From contig WARS01000030.1 in NCBI GenBank assembly GCA_008933995.1, positions 2,373,501 through 2,437,500 of the forward strand: DNA of 64,000 nt. Reading direction: 5' to 3'. Below are positions 34,939-48,716 of this stretch, in pieces. The position numbers and the translations under genes were made by a program. The stretch comes from Datnioides undecimradiatus (Eukaryota > Chordata > Actinopteri > Lobotiformes > Datnioididae). Numbering within the stretch: position 1 is the stretch's first letter; the number at the start of each line of letters is the position of its first letter. Below the pieces are notes generated by a model. It was not told the DNA's origin and did not search any database. It worked only from the letters and a program-made list of their open reading frames with translations.

Positions 34939-36840
34939 ACACAGTGGGCTTTGATGCAAAAGTTTTGTGCTCTGTTGTGTAGCAGGATGAAGACGTGGGT
35001 TAATTGATTAGGTGTATCATCATTCATTAAATGATTTGGGCCTGCTCCAAGAGCGAGGTAGAGGGTGGGCGGGCAGGTGATAGTCACACAGAGACAGACT
35101 TTAACAGGCGCACATTCCAACACATGACTGACTTCAGCTTGCGACCGGGCTCTGTTTGTGCTGCTTTATATAACATTTTCAGCAGGTAAACAAAGGGTAC
35201 CATTGCAGAGAAGTACTAGCAACAAAATTTAGCAATTGCTTATTTTGAATTAATATTTCATACCCTTTTTGTTCACAGCAGACAAAGTAACAAATCCGCA
35301 GAGTAATATCAGCCACTCTGTACTTCCCCTTGGCTCTGTGGAGCGTTTTGGCATCCATTGGCTCATTGGTTTGCCTGTAGGACTCACAACTTAACCTTTG
35401 GATTCACTCTCACTGCTCCTATTAATTGTGCTTCAGCTGCACCCCAATGATCAGCATCAAACGACACACACGCATAGTTAGCAACTAGCTGCTGAACCTA
35501 CTGGAGCGGCCGAAAGATGGATATTTTTCCCCCGAGTTGGTGGAAGCTAATGGAGCTAAAAGAGATTGGACTTTGGATTTGGCCAGACACATGCGTCCAA
35601 ATGAATGCTGGCAGTCCACTGTGTCTGCTCAATGTCTAAATGGGCTGCCAGAACAACTTTTTTAAGCAGCATTTTGTTGTTAGACTGGGTCAAGATGAGT
35701 GTCACTGGCAGAGCTTGGGCCCTAAGGTAAGTCACACATAGACACACACACAGCGGGCCCTTCCTCACCATTTAGTTGCATATTCCAGCAGTGTATTTAA
35801 TATCAGTGTGCACAATGAACACATTTAATACATTTACAAGAATGAAAAACAAAACAGTGTAGCTGTATTAAAGACATTTCCATGATGTGCTGAACTCGAC
35901 CTGGAGCCGAGGTTAAATGTGGTAGAGTGGGAGGGGTGTTTTGTTTTCGGTACGGGATCGGGCTGTTAAAAAACCTTTTTTTAAAGTAATGTTTTAAAAT
36001 AGACCTAAATATATTTGTAGTTAATAACTTTCTGTGAGAGAAAGAGCAGGTTGAGGGATTTTTCCTTCATGTTCGTCTTTTGTTCATATTGGCTGTCCAG
36101 TTCCATTCTTCACTGTAAATATCTGCATGGGACTCCAGGACTCTTTAAAATTAAATTCCCAAATGACCACTGAACTTCGCCTGCAACTCCTCTTTTATGC
36201 GTCTGGCCGCCCAGCTGACAGTCACAGCCAGTTTTTCAGGAAAGCATATGGCCGAGTGAAAGCCGGGGAACGTAAAGAGAAACAGACAGAGCTGAGGGAG
36301 GGGAAGGAGCGAGTAGAAACATCTTCTCTGCACCAATGTAGTTTATGACAAATATGAGACGTAGGACTAGAAAAACCACTGGCGTGCAAGAGAGGCTTTC
36401 AATTGTTTACGGTAATTATACCAGTCTATCACAACCAATTTGACCATGACTGTTGATGGTTGAAAAATGCTGCACATTGCACCTTTAACTCTGAAAAGCC
36501 TGACAGGGAGAGCTGCCTCAGTAACTCGGGCAATGAGCCAATATAACCATTAAACACCGAGACAGAAATAGGCCACGGTCGCCGCCAACAGTAAGCATTC
36601 TGTTGTTGTTATCTTTACTGTTTCTCAATCCATCCTGACAGCCTTGCCATCCTTTGGGGAAGGAAACGGCAGTCACTGGTGATTATAAAGCCCCCACCAC
36701 CCCCACCTCCGCCCCTCATCCAGGGAGCCAAATTATGCCTGCATTAATATTTCATATTACACAGGACTTGCAGAGAAACCACATGTGTACTCAGCCCTTT
36801 GTCTTCATGTCAAACGAAATGTGCTCGGCAATCATCAGAG
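34938..36840. other. Non-coding stretch
   Basis: No supported exon. The segment 36,500-36,740 is low in repeats and has mixed motif content, but nothing nameable. Confidence 0.4.
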
Positions 36841-37185
36841 GGTGAACCGAGGCGGTGAGAGGAGGGGTGACGGCAGGATGGGAGGAGGAGTAAGGAAGGG
36901 GTGGAGGGAGGTGAGAGGGAAGGATGGCGGGAAGGAGACAAGGGAGGAGAAGGAGGATAAGAAGTGATAAAAGTGATAAAAGCGGAGAGTTGAGGGGAAA
37001 GACCAGGTGGGACGAATAAAGGCACGTAGAGGAGAGAACATACAGCTGAGGGGAGGGATGAGGCAAGAGGAGGAGCGAGGAGATATGAAAGCTGGAGAAA
37101 GTAAAGAGATCAGCAGAGCAGATGAAAGGCAAGCAGAGCAGAAGAAAGAAGTAAAGGGAGAGAGGAGAAGAAAGGGGGTGTTGAG
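36841..37185 (+). repeat. Purine-rich (GA) tract
   Basis: About 340 bp of almost pure A and G on the plus strand, with GGAGGAG, GAGGAGAAGG and AAAGAAG words and only scattered pyrimidines. Frames on both strands through it (Arg/Glu/Lys or Ser/Leu/Pro rich) are composition effects, not genes. Confidence 0.8.
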
Positions 37186-38693
37186 AAATACCTTTGTGCT
37201 TTAAATAATGTAAAGAGGTGAAGGCGTACGCTGGGCTGAGCAGAGGACAAAGAGGTCTGTAATACATCTGAGAGCCAGCCAGTGAGGAGAGGAACTAATA
37301 TTTTTAGTTGTCTTTTAATCATCATCCGATCTATATATTATATTTTCAAGAGACAATGGAGTATAACTGCAAGATAGAATCAGAGTTTGAAGGTGCAAAA
37401 TGTATAAATGCCTTAAATTAAAAACTTATTTGATGTCTAAAATTATGAAGAATTTCATCTTTGTTTCTTCAGCAAGGCAGGAAGTAGGATGATCCAGGAG
37501 TTATCTCAGGTATTATTCAAAGCAGAACCTTTGTGTTCCTTTATACAGCCACTATGTCCACCTGTAGATGGTCAGCAAATAGAGCCACGATTCAATAAAA
37601 AAAAAAAATAGAAACACAACCACAATATTGCAGCTTCAGAAAGACTCAGAAAATGGATGCACAAACTACAGGAAAAACTGGATGCTAGCAACAGTTGAGA
37701 ACAGGTGGGATCCTCTGGAGATCCAAGCTGAATGATTTGATGGGAGAAAGTCATGATATTACTGGTTGATATTGATTAGTTCAGGCGTTAGTAAGCATAG
37801 GTTTTGTTTTAAACAAATGAATACATGAATAAGCTTTTATTTAAACTGTAACTGATGATCTGCACACACATGCTGTGCAGCTCTTTTACAGAATATTTTG
37901 AATATTAAGGTCTGGTCCCACAATCTCTACCTGACCTTACATGTCTGCTTAAAGTTCCGATAACAGGAGAAAATCATGCACTCTTTAGTTGTGAATGTGA
38001 ATTGAGGTGATTAGAGAAAGGGGTCGAGGTTTGGGCCCGGTGATTGGTTTAGTGATTGGTGGAAGGCTTTCAAGTATTTTGCAGTGTTGGGTTTCTGGAG
38101 CCAAAGATTGTAATTTTCATTTTGAGGTCTGTTATTTGACCTGCTGCATTTGGCGGAAATATGCAGACAGAGAAATTAGAGTGACGATGCAGGAAACATC
38201 TCAGAGCCTTTTTATTCCGGTTGTTGGAATCAGAGCAAAAAGTTTTGCCTGCCAACAACTCTGGCTCTGAAGGGTCTTGGGAGCAGTGAACTGGGCTGAC
38301 CGTCATGACTGATTTTATTCCTAAATCTAAACCTAAAAGGAGAGGTCACTTTAAGTGTTTATTATTTTACTTTCATTACTTTTATTAATGCCCTTTGTTT
38401 CCTGTATGGATTGGAACATTAAGAAATTAGGAATAAATGTGTAATTTGTGTTAAAAGTTATTTAACTGCAAACCATGTTAACATAATGTTTTCTATGTTA
38501 TGCTGGGCTAAGATAATAGGCAATGCTTTCTGTTCATTTGCAGTGCCTCTGCCACTTCACCTGAGCGACAAACAGCTCACTAGACACTAGACCTTATTTG
38601 TGCCCACAGTATAATGTGGAATTTGAGTTGAACATATCATTAACGGTCAAGTGTTTTCTTTTTTGAAGGAGGAAGGTGGTATTCAGAATAACA
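37186..38693. other. Non-coding stretch
   Basis: Nothing recognised apart from an A-tract near 37,598-37,609. Confidence 0.45.
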
Positions 38694-39495
38694 TGAGCAT
38701 ATAGCCATGCTAGCAACCATGCTATTGAACTGAAAGCTAACATGCTCACCACAGCAATACTAACATGTTGATGTTTAGCAGGTTTAATGTTCACTATGGT
38801 CACCATCTTATTTTAGCATGTTTCATCCTGATGGCGTCTAATTTGCACAAAGTACAGTTAAGGGTGATGGGAAAGTTTCTTTGGCAGGTGTATAATCATA
38901 ACCCAAAATGATAATGATGGCACTATAACAGAGAGTCTTTACCACAAACAGCCAAAATTTACAGTCAAAACAAAACACTATGTGCTGTGTAAAATAGATC
39001 CCAAGTTCTAAGTCCTTCCTGAGGAAATTGTTACTCTGCTGTCTGTGCTCAGACTATTAAAATAATCAATAAATTAGAATCATTTACATTAAGACAGGAT
39101 TTTTACCTCACCCCCCCCCCCCACCCCCCCCCCCCCCCACACACACACACACACTTTAAATAGTCATTAAAATTATATTAGTATAATATTGGGGTTTTTT
39201 TTCTTAAATATTTGCTATAATCAAACTGTGCGTTGGGCCAGTCCTTGGCTGTGACCCTACCTTGGGTGATCCATGTGATCCAGGTGATAAAATGTGATAA
39301 TCACAATCCAGTGGATAGCTGTTGAGACAACCCCCTACAGGTGATAATTAAAGTAGAGTCACAGGAACACCAAAAATAGTAGGATTGGTCATCTGCAAAG
39401 AATGTCTGCAGAGAATTTTATGGTAGTCTATCCAATTGTTTTTTGTTGTAATATTTCAGTTTGGACCAAAGTGATCTACTGGATTACCAACACTA
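38694..39495. repeat. Old teleost interspersed repeat, interrupted
   Basis: The left part (GCTAACATGCTCACCACAGC, CTAACATGTTGATGTTTAGC, then GCACAAAGTACAG and GTGATGGGAAAG) and the right part (AATTTTATGGTAGTCTATCC, then AATATTTCAGTTTGGACCAA) match in order the start and end of a common non-coding fish repeat. A reverse-oriented piece recurs at 57,745-57,880. The middle has been replaced or eroded and contains the poly-C/CA tract. Confidence 0.55.
39111..39154 (+). repeat. Poly-C tract followed by (CA)n
   Basis: Twelve C, one A, fifteen C, then about eight CA units. The opposite strand is a G12/G15 run able to form G-quadruplex structures; the C strand can form an i-motif. Confidence 0.9.
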
Positions 39496-42400
39496 CCATC
39501 ACTAGAGTCACTGCGTTTGCGTGGCTATAACGTGACAGCTGTACCAGAAATCAATTTGGGCCAACAGGGAAAATTAGAATCAGGTTCATGCAAATGTGAA
39601 TCAAATCAAATAACACCCAGCGGGCTGAGCTTCTCTGAAACAAACCTCTTTATGCCCGAGATTGTCAGACCAGCAACAAACAATAAAAGCCATAAATCAA
39701 GCTATCTGCCTGTCAACCTAAATGGCACATCCCCCTTATAAGTTTGATAACACAGATACAGGTGGCATTGGGTTCATCCCATTGTCCATAAATGGGGACG
39801 ATGTCACCAACAGATGGGGCTTCTCCAGCTGAAAACAAAGAACCACGTGGACACGCACACACATACACACACTCAAGTGATGACTGATAGATGTTTTTTG
39901 ACAGATGTGATTTATACTTGAGGTTGGAAATGTAGAGTGAGGCGGAAAAAGACTGTCTCTTCTCCAAGAGTCTGAATTGGCGACTACTTAGAGTTTCATG
40001 CTTAATTACACACACACAGACACACACATACACGCACACTTGACAGGGAGCTACTAGCTGGCTGGTTGGCTGATTAACACTAGCTTGTCTGTGGTTGAGT
40101 GTGCTCCCATCACGGTGAGATTGCTGCAGCCTCTTGTTAACCCTCATTGTATGAAACAACCCAGTGGCTCACCTTCAAGCACACTTATCAGCCTCTTATT
40201 CCCAAACCTCTCTCACTGTCAACAATTATGTGTGTGCGTGTGTGTGTTCTTGTGTGTGAGTGTGTATCTCTGTCCCTCTCACTAGCTAGGAAGTTAGCAG
40301 CAGCAGCTTCAAGAGCGCTTCAACATCCTCTCCCCCTAACCTGATTATTAATTACAGTCTGCCTCTAGCTGACCGCAGCCCAAACACTGGCTGACTCTGT
40401 TACCAAGGAGACCAGCACAAAGTCATTCACAAACAAGATTCAGGAAACACAGATTTAAGTACACTGGCACTTTTTTTTTTCATGTCTGTAAACGTTTCAG
40501 TTAACATGCACACCAATCAAAAGTTATTCATCATTTTAACCTCAAGTTAAAAGCGTTAATGCTCAGGTGACACCTGTGACTAGCTTGGCATTATCTCAAA
40601 AGCACCATGACTCGCCAAACACTCGAGATGAAACCCATCATCTGGTCGCAAAATTGTAAGTTGATCAAAAGTGAGCGTGCGCCAGAAAGTCAGTCATGCC
40701 TGGGCTGTACGGCACTCAGCAGTAATCAACCTGGAGCCGTGCCTGCAGTGAGGCTGAGGGACATCACTCTTTAAATGGGCTTCTGGCAATCAGTGCTGTG
40801 TGTGTGTATGTGTGTGTCTACGTGCTTGTATCACACTCGTGTTGAGATGGAGAGCAGATTAAGTACTTGCCAGCAGCAAAATATGGCTTATAATGCTACA
40901 CAAGTGTGCTCCGTGTTATTTTAGTACTGGCCATACGGTCCTGTTTTACACTCTGTGGCGCACACACATTTATACACACACGCATGCATGCAGCCTGCAA
41001 AATGCTTACAGTCTGATGTCAGCCAAGTGTCAGACATCACAGTGCCTTCAGAGGGAGCTTTTCATCTACTAATAAAGAAAGTAGGCATTAATGTGTAATA
41101 ATTTTCTCACCAAAGAGGAGTGTGTGTGCGTGTGTGTCTGTGTGTATGTGTGTGTGTATCCATGAGGCCTAAAGAATCGTTTCCCTCTTCATTAAACAAA
41201 GGTAAAGCCAATTCTTGAAAGAAAGCTGCATTGTGTTAGCCATGCTCGTTAGCTCGCAGTCATCTTTTTCCTTGTCTTCTCTATCATTGATTAGCGCAGG
41301 AGTGTACATCATGTCCTCATGTGCATGCATGGATAAAAGCACATCTGGGAGTCTGGTCATGCAGATGTTGCTCCGTGGCAGTACTAGTGCTCAAACTTGC
41401 CGCTGTGCTGCTTAGTTCCCAGAATCTTATGGCGTCTGACCAGCCTGAACAGTTACTTGAAATACTCTGAGACTGAATGTTACAACTGTGAAAAGTATGT
41501 ATGCATTTTTAAGGTCAAGCGGATGAATATGAATAAACATGGAGTTTATGTTACAAAGTCATCTACCAGGAATCTGCCCCCACTTGCATATAGATGGTTA
41601 AAGCAGTTCTTTGCTGAATAACATTGCACTGTGTTGCAGGAAAAAGGACCATTGTGCTTCCCATAAAGCTTCTGCTATGTTTCCATCTGGTGCCTGGAAT
41701 ATGGAAGTAGTACTTTATGCTTCTGCTCTCATCTTGAATGTGCCCAACAGGACCATGGGTAGCTCTCAAACAGTCTCATATCCCTTCAACATCCCCTCTT
41801 ATGTAACCAAGATATCAGCTTTTATAGTGACTCATGCAAGATGGCTTCCAGTCTTGCTCCAGTCCTCTATGACGATGTTCGGACTCTGATTGGCTTTGTT
41901 CAAACACAAGCTTATCTGACACTGTGGACGTGAATTAACATTTGATTCCCTCATCTTTTTCCCGTGCTCCTTATGCCAGTTTTTTGTTTTACTTTGATGC
42001 AAATTGTTTTTTAATCGTAGTCCTGTTGCTGTCGAAGTAGTCAAAGCTCACAACAGAGCCTTTTCTCCTGCAGTGCTATGTTCACTGACCGGTAAGCAGA
42101 GCCTATGGGCAAGCGTGCAGAGCCTTAGAAGTGCCCTACATTAATGGCACGCTGTCATCAATAATAATATCACTTCCACCTGTGCTTCTCCTGCTGTAGC
42201 ATTCAAACATGTCCACTATGAAATAGGTAAATGTAGCCTTTTATAAATATGTGAAGTTGTGATTTCATTCTGTGGTCAGTTTCGAAAGCAGCACTTTTTC
42301 CTACTTTGTCCTTGTTGTGTTTAATTGTGTTTAATTTACCATTGGTAACCTTGTCATATGAAAGTCTTTTTTTTGCAAACGCTGCTTTGCAAAAAAAGAA

Positions 42401-43330
42401 AAGTTCACCAACTGTTTTATGGCGCTTTGAAAAACTCACACGAAAAGAGCCGATTTACGGAACTTTGTTGAGGCAGGAGTTGCCACATTGTGCTGATGGG
42501 TATTAAAATGGCTCGCCTGACTTGCTGCCTGTGGAACTTTGATTTAGTCACTTCAAAGTGCTTTTTCATGTGGTGTTCTGTTATTTTGTCGGCCCCCCCT
42601 GTTGGGTTTGGAACAGAGGACAGTCAAAACCAATATGCTGCTGGAGATAAAAGCAGAGAAATAGATAGTGAACAGAATGGGAATAAGTGGTGATGGCAGG
42701 GGAAATATAACTTACGAGAGGCGGGTATGGGTAATTCAGTCACTCCTATAATACTTCTTTCATTTCTGTCCACAAGGGGGAGTGGATGGGATCGTCAAAC
42801 TCAGGTAATTATGCTTGTACATCATGACAGATGGAGCCGGGGAGTTGTGGGGTGGGCTGGGGGTTTCCCCCTTGGTAAGAGGGATTAAATTGGGGAGGGG
42901 GGACCCTGATCTGAAAAAGGGGGAGGGATAGACGGAGATGCTCGATACAGAGCTAATGGCAGCCAGCAGTTGATTGGCTGTGACTGCCAGCCAATGGGTG
43001 TAAGAGGAGAATAAAGCCACCCCAATGCTGATTAGAGAGTCTCATCTACTATATTAGCAGCTGGGGGAGGGGACTGATGAAACAGGGGTTAATGTGTGTT
43101 GAGTGTGTTTGCGCCTTTGTACTGGGTGAACAAACAGAAGGAATGAATGCAGTAAATGAAAGGACCTTATAAGAACAGTAAACATTCATGGGACAATACA
43201 TATATAAATAATAACACGGAAAACATGATAAAAAATGTTGACTTCATTACAAACAAACATGTTGCATTTCTCAGTTCACAGATGTCATAAATACAGCATG
43301 TACATGTATTTTGTATATAAAAGAAATCAG
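39496..43330. other. Non-coding stretch 3' of elovl8
   Basis: No gene supported. It holds several short CA/TG arrays (39,855-39,872; 40,010-40,040; 40,230-40,265; 40,797-40,819; 41,120-41,158). Frames here either read the arrays or lack motifs. Confidence 0.45.
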
Positions 43331-43494
43331 GTGACACTATTAACAAAAGGAATTTAACACAATAAAAGAGCAGAAATGTTTTTTTAAATCCACCTGTTGT
43401 CTTTTTCTTCGTCCTTCCTCTTTCCAGATCCTTCCTTCTCAGCTCTTTCCTCTCTTTCTTCACAGCTACATATGTTCTTTATCTTTCCCCCTCC

Positions 43495-46400
43495 CTACAC
43501 CTTCTTGCCTTTCTTCCTGGCAACATAGCTGTGGTAGTAGAAGTTACTGAAGGGAGCGATGAGGCTAAGGGAGTAGGCCAACACGACCACGTTCATGGAG
43601 TCAGGGAAGTCACAGTCTGCAAACAGGTTGTAGGTGGTGTGGATGGTTACTATGAAGAACTGGAGCTGGGAGACAGACAGGCAGACAGGCAGACAATCAT
43701 GCAGACAGAGGAAGAAAGGGGGAAGAGAGAGCGTGTCACACTATCAGCACACACTGGGTGACAGAGCAGCACTTCCTCCTACGCCGCAGCCTGCATAAAG
43801 ACATAAAAGCCAAGTTCTTACACTCAAATGCAGAAAATTTCACACACACACACACACACACTTTCTATCTATCTGTCTGATCAAAACAAAAATTCAATAT
43901 AAGCTTTGGGAAAAACTGACATTTGGATGGAAGTAGCAAAATATGTCAGAGCACAAGTCACGGCAAAGGTGAAAAGTCAGAACGAGTCTAGCAACACATG
44001 AAACTGAGACTCTTTATGGTTTTTAGATCTTATTTCCTTTAGTGATGTAGTGTAATTATCAGACTACAATGAATGACTGTATTTGTGGACACAGTCTAAT
44101 AAATAGTTGTAACAATGTTTATTCTTTATGGTGTATTGTATCCTACAGTCATGCTGTTGTATGTTTGCTACGTGGTGTATATGGTGTTGAACTTTCTCAT
44201 TGTTTGTACTCACATTGTAAACCTTACAACTTGCTTACAGTGCAGTTATAGTCACGCCACAGAGGCAAATTGATTTTGATGTGATGCATCTTGTTTGCAT
44301 TCCCTCCTTCATGTCTATATATTGTTTGTCATTCCCTTTGTCTCTTGTTGATGCTTTTGCTGAAATTCATGGTGAATTTCTGCATATTTCCCAGTGTTTT
44401 TTTGAGTTTCTGTGTGTGATTTGGATTTTTGCACTGGTGCTGCCTGCCTCAACCCCCAGAAAGCTTCATCTTTCTTTTTGTAAAATGAACCTTTTTTGAA
44501 TTGCCAGTTCCTGATCCAGTTTTGAATCTGCATTTGGGTCCCACTCCCAGTGTTTTCCTGGTACCCACATAGCAAATGTAATATTTGAGTGTGAGACAAG
44601 AAGAAGAGAGACTCTGCAGGACCTCCTACAACTTTGCTAGCTGTACAAATAGTACCTCTGTGCTATTTCTGAATTACTCAATTTCCAATTGAAGTCGAGA
44701 TGCAATTTAAAAATGACATTTTAACCATCTGAGATCACATCATCATGTGCATCTATTTCACAATGTGTCCCAAATAATGCCATCTTTGTTTTCTTATATC
44801 AAAATCTGATCCAGTTTCCTATCTTGCATTTTGCATTTATCACGTGTGATGAAGTAAGCTTGAACCAATCAGTTTCCAATATCATTACGTCCACCTATCA
44901 ATCAAATGTTAAGTAGCACAAACCATTCGTTAGTCAGCTGTCAAAGGCACGTCCATGTGTCTCCACTTCAACAAGTAACGCAACAGTATGTCCCACCTGT
45001 CTATCCTGTTTCACTCGCAAATAAATAACGATATGGAAGTCGCATAATCTCAGTATGCCATTTGATGTGTGTCCAGCAGAAGGTTGGAGAAGTACCTCCA
45101 TAATGAAGAGAGAACAGCTGCAACACAATTCTAATTAAATGATCTCATGAGACTTTAATGTCATATACATAGCTTTTATTTTAATTATAATCTAAAAACA
45201 GTACTAAAATATCAGTGCCCATGCTGGACTGATAATAAGATTGCTTCAGTGCTATCTACTGCAAGGCCTGCATTGCGCAGATTGTGCTGGCTCCTGCAAG
45301 AGTCTCCAAAGCGTCACTACAATTCTGCATGTAAATGTCAAATTATGCTGTAGTTTGGTCGATATCCATATGTTTTACAGAGACACTATAGAATTCAGGG
45401 TGCAGGCAGGGATTATGTGTATGGACATATTGTACGTTAGGCATCTATCCATTCCTCTCCATACACACACACACACACCTCCTGTTTCAGTGTCTAATAA
45501 TTACCATTCAACAATACAAAAGAAACTCACTCATACACACAAAGACATACAATCTCCAATCTCCCCAATCAACCCAACAATCCTAGCATCAGTTCACCAA
45601 ATTGCAAAGCCAACTGTTAATGAAGGCTTGGGGGGGGTCACCTCGGAGGTCAGGACAATTATTGTTACATAATGGCAGTCAGTCACCATACTGACCTATA
45701 TATGTTGCAGAGAGGGAAAAAAACCCTACAGGATGCATTGTCTCCTCATCAAGCCATTAGAAAACAGATGGTCCAGTAGTTAGTTGAGGAGCATTGGTGC
45801 TGCTAATCCGTCTAGTTATGCCAACAGCCGGTCAGAACAATGACAAATGAAGCAGGAGGTCTCATGTTCAGCCTCAGTGAGTGGAGTACTTTAAGCTTTT
45901 TGAACATTCTCGGATATGTTTGTCGGGCGTTTGAACAGTGAGAGGGGAGAGACTTGCCAATGTGTTTCATCTCTGGCAACATCACATACATTATGCGGAA
46001 AGAGAGATTTTATTCAAAGATGCCAAATTGGAGTAAGAAAGTTGGCTAAGTGGATTAATGCCACAGGTGGAATGGCACACTCTCTTTGCTTAAACAGCAT
46101 GCAAAATATTCAGAGTGAACTATGCTAAAACATAAAAGAGACTAAAAATTCCCCAAAGAGGTGATCCGAGATGCTTTTGCCACATTTACATAGTAAAGTG
46201 GTTCATTTATAAAGACAGAATGTGATAACATCGTAAAATAATAATAGAGAGGGAAAAGTAGGGAAGGTAGAGGCAAAGTGCACGTAGGAAGTAATGTCAC
46301 ACACACACACACACAAACACACACCCAAAGTAAAATACCGACCAACTGCAGGGAGGTGAGGTAGCGTTTCCACCAGAGGTATTTGGACATGCTCGGCCCC

Positions 46401-48708
46401 AGCACTGCCAGGCTGTAGTACAGATACATCACTACATGGACCAGGGAGTTGATCAGACCAATCAGGAAAGCTACGGACAGATACGCAGGATGAGTTTGAC
46501 ATAGTATGTGCATATGTGTCATGTGTGTATTCTGGGTGAATCACAGTGTACTCACACTGGCCACCAGCCACATATTTAACCCCAGCCCACCAGTTGAAGA
46601 TCATGGTGGCGTGGTGGTAGACGTGGAGGAAAGTCAACTGACTGTTCTTCTTCCTCAGGATGAAAAATATCTGAAGTACATGCAGACACACAAAAGGCAG
46701 GCACAGAGTAAGATCTGGAGGAACAGATAAGCATGTACGAATAGATCTGTAACATATGTGCTGTATGTGTGCAACAAAACATTTGGAGGAATTTGATTTT
46801 AGCATTGAAAAGCTGGCAATTTATAACAAACATGGAGAGCTACAGTGATTCAGAGTTGGGTGTTAGGTTCAGGTGTTTGCCACCTCAACAGGGCCTGAGG
46901 TGACACCTGGAGTCACACAGACGCGCTATGCTGATGCTAGCTGAGGCTTAAAGCCAAAGATTGATTCATGGATGAATGCTGATATTGCCAATTGAAATTG
47001 GTTGACTCAAGCTTTTTTCCACAAAGAAAAATGGTGTCTTATTATTTTTTTTCTTTATTGTCAAATAAGTGCAGAATATGATCTAAAAGGCGTGTTTCAT
47101 TTCATCTTGACTTTAAATAACAAAGAAAAAAGATTCTTCACAACTTCTTCTCACTCCTCTCCTCTAGGATATACTCACAGTGTCACTGAGCTCTATAACT
47201 TTGGAGAAGTAGAACCACCAGCACACTCTGGCCATCTGTCCAATAGGATGGAAAATATGTTATTATATATATATATATATATATTAACATTTAATGAACT
47301 AATTTCTATTAAGAAAAATTGTTTTACATGTTTTTGGGAGAACGGCTTTATTAAATCAGTAATTTAGATCAAAGCTGTGGAACTTTATCTATAAACCTGC
47401 TGTATGAGGTGCGGTGTAGTGAGCAGATTTACCCTCATGGCCAGTGGGCTGTCGCTGTAATCGACTGGCTGGCACAGCAGACTGTATCTGGCCAACCAGG
47501 AAGAAGCTGTGAACTGGAAAGACAAAAGCTGCTTTCATCTCTGCTTTGGTGTCTCTCACTCAGCACAGGGACCTCTCATCCCATTTTGTCACACACGGAT
47601 TGGCTGTGAATGAGCGAAATCACTTCGTGTTTCACTGACGACTCCCACAATGGACATAAAATACTGTTGTATCACCTGAGATGACATTTGTCTGACTTCT
47701 ATGGAGCAATTATATCCTGTTTAAAGATGCACGCATTTTTAGGACACTTGTTGGCAGCAGACACACAACAGAACACAACCTGGCATACAATATCATTACA
47801 ATTAAGTTGATAACAGCTGCCTATTTATATGTCAAACACATATGGAGCAGTTAATATTCATATGAAGTTGTGTTTTTGGCCACCTGCCAAATGCAAAGTT
47901 TCATTTCTCACTATATACCGGGTTCTTTAGCTCCTTAATGCCCTACTGTGTTTGTCTGTCTGCCGTTTGGTGCCTTGTATTGTGGGAAATAAGTGAAAAT
48001 CAACCAAATCAACCAAAACAGGAACATTGGGCCACAAACCAAAACAATATGCTGAAAGATGCTACAAAGCTCTGCAGAGGTGAGGTGAATTGCAGAACTG
48101 AGTGATTATTCTCAGACCTGTTTCATATTATGTTATTTGATCCATAGCTTTAAAGCAAATGAGCAGATTTATTTGGGACGCTGGACTTTGATGCCAGCTT
48201 GAGTGATCTTGGTTTTCAGGGTGCAGTAGTTCTTAGGATTCAGTTACTTTGTGGATGTTGACATGCAAACAGCAGAAAGCCCTACTCCTGCCCTACATTG
48301 TCCCATAGTGACATCTTTCCAGCCTGCAGCTTCATGAAAACTTGCACAAACAGCGGGAGCAGTACCTCATAGAACATATATGCAGACAGGCAGACCATGG
48401 CGAAGTTGTAGACTATCAGGACAGGTTTGAGGTTGACTGGCTGCTTTGTTGCCATCAGCTTTGTTCCCACCCATATAATGACCAGGTAGCACAGAAAGAT
48501 ACAGCTGATTGGCACAGGAGAGTAGACCAGCGGCCAGCTGTCAGTCCTCTTGTCTAAACAGAGAAAAAGCAAGAGAAAGGCTTCGGTCAAGTAAATTTCC
48601 AATAATTTATCATAGAAATATGCCAGTGATTATATTGATAAGTGAAAATACAGACTTGCCTCCATTTTCCAGAATCCCCTGGTAGAATAGTTGCAATTTC
48701 TGCCACAT
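43495..48708 (-). CDS. elovl8: Very-long-chain fatty acid elongase, ELOVL8 type
   Basis: Condensing enzyme of the ER fatty-acid elongation cycle, adding two carbons to long-chain acyl-CoA. Seven coding exons on the minus strand join in phase: 48,708-48,660, 48,553-48,366, 47,513-47,433, 47,235-47,179, 46,670-46,556, 46,470-46,343 and 43,665-43,495, giving 262 residues. Seen: [13 protein letters not shown] near the N-terminus, QPVDYS, VIELSDT, FILRKK, the histidine box HVYHH (141-145), [27 protein letters not shown] and a lysine-rich end KKGKKV like ER-retention tails. Several hydrophobic segments fit a multi-pass membrane protein. The body resembles ELOVL4, but the shorter tail and motifs match fish ELOVL8 best; a or b paralogue is not decided. 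Exon 1 ends AG|GCAAGT, a GC-AG intron. A further exon at 50,396-50,391 could add five residues. Confidence 0.9.
43666..46342 (-). other. elovl8: elovl8 last intron (2.7 kb)
   Basis: Runs from the donor TTG|GTCGGT at 46,342 to the acceptor CTCCCAG at 43,666. It contains CA microsatellites at 43,841-43,861, 45,461-45,478 and 46,297-46,324 and no exon-like sequence. The donor is weak (GTCGGT); a stronger-looking GTATTT four bases on would break the frame. Confidence 0.6.
47263..47284 (+). repeat. (AT)n microsatellite in elovl8 intron
   Basis: About eleven AT units just upstream of the short 57-nt exon 47,235-47,179. Confidence 0.85.
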
Positions 48709-48716
48709 GGTGAGAG

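Noticed and set aside
36791-37267. 158-codon minus-strand frame rich in Leu, Ser and Pro
   Set aside because: Composition artefact of the purine tract on the plus strand; no motif.
46203-46805. 200-codon minus-strand frame with elongase residues
   Set aside because: It runs from an elovl8 exon into introns out of phase; only 46,556-46,670 in it is coding, and its second part reads the next exon in the wrong frame.
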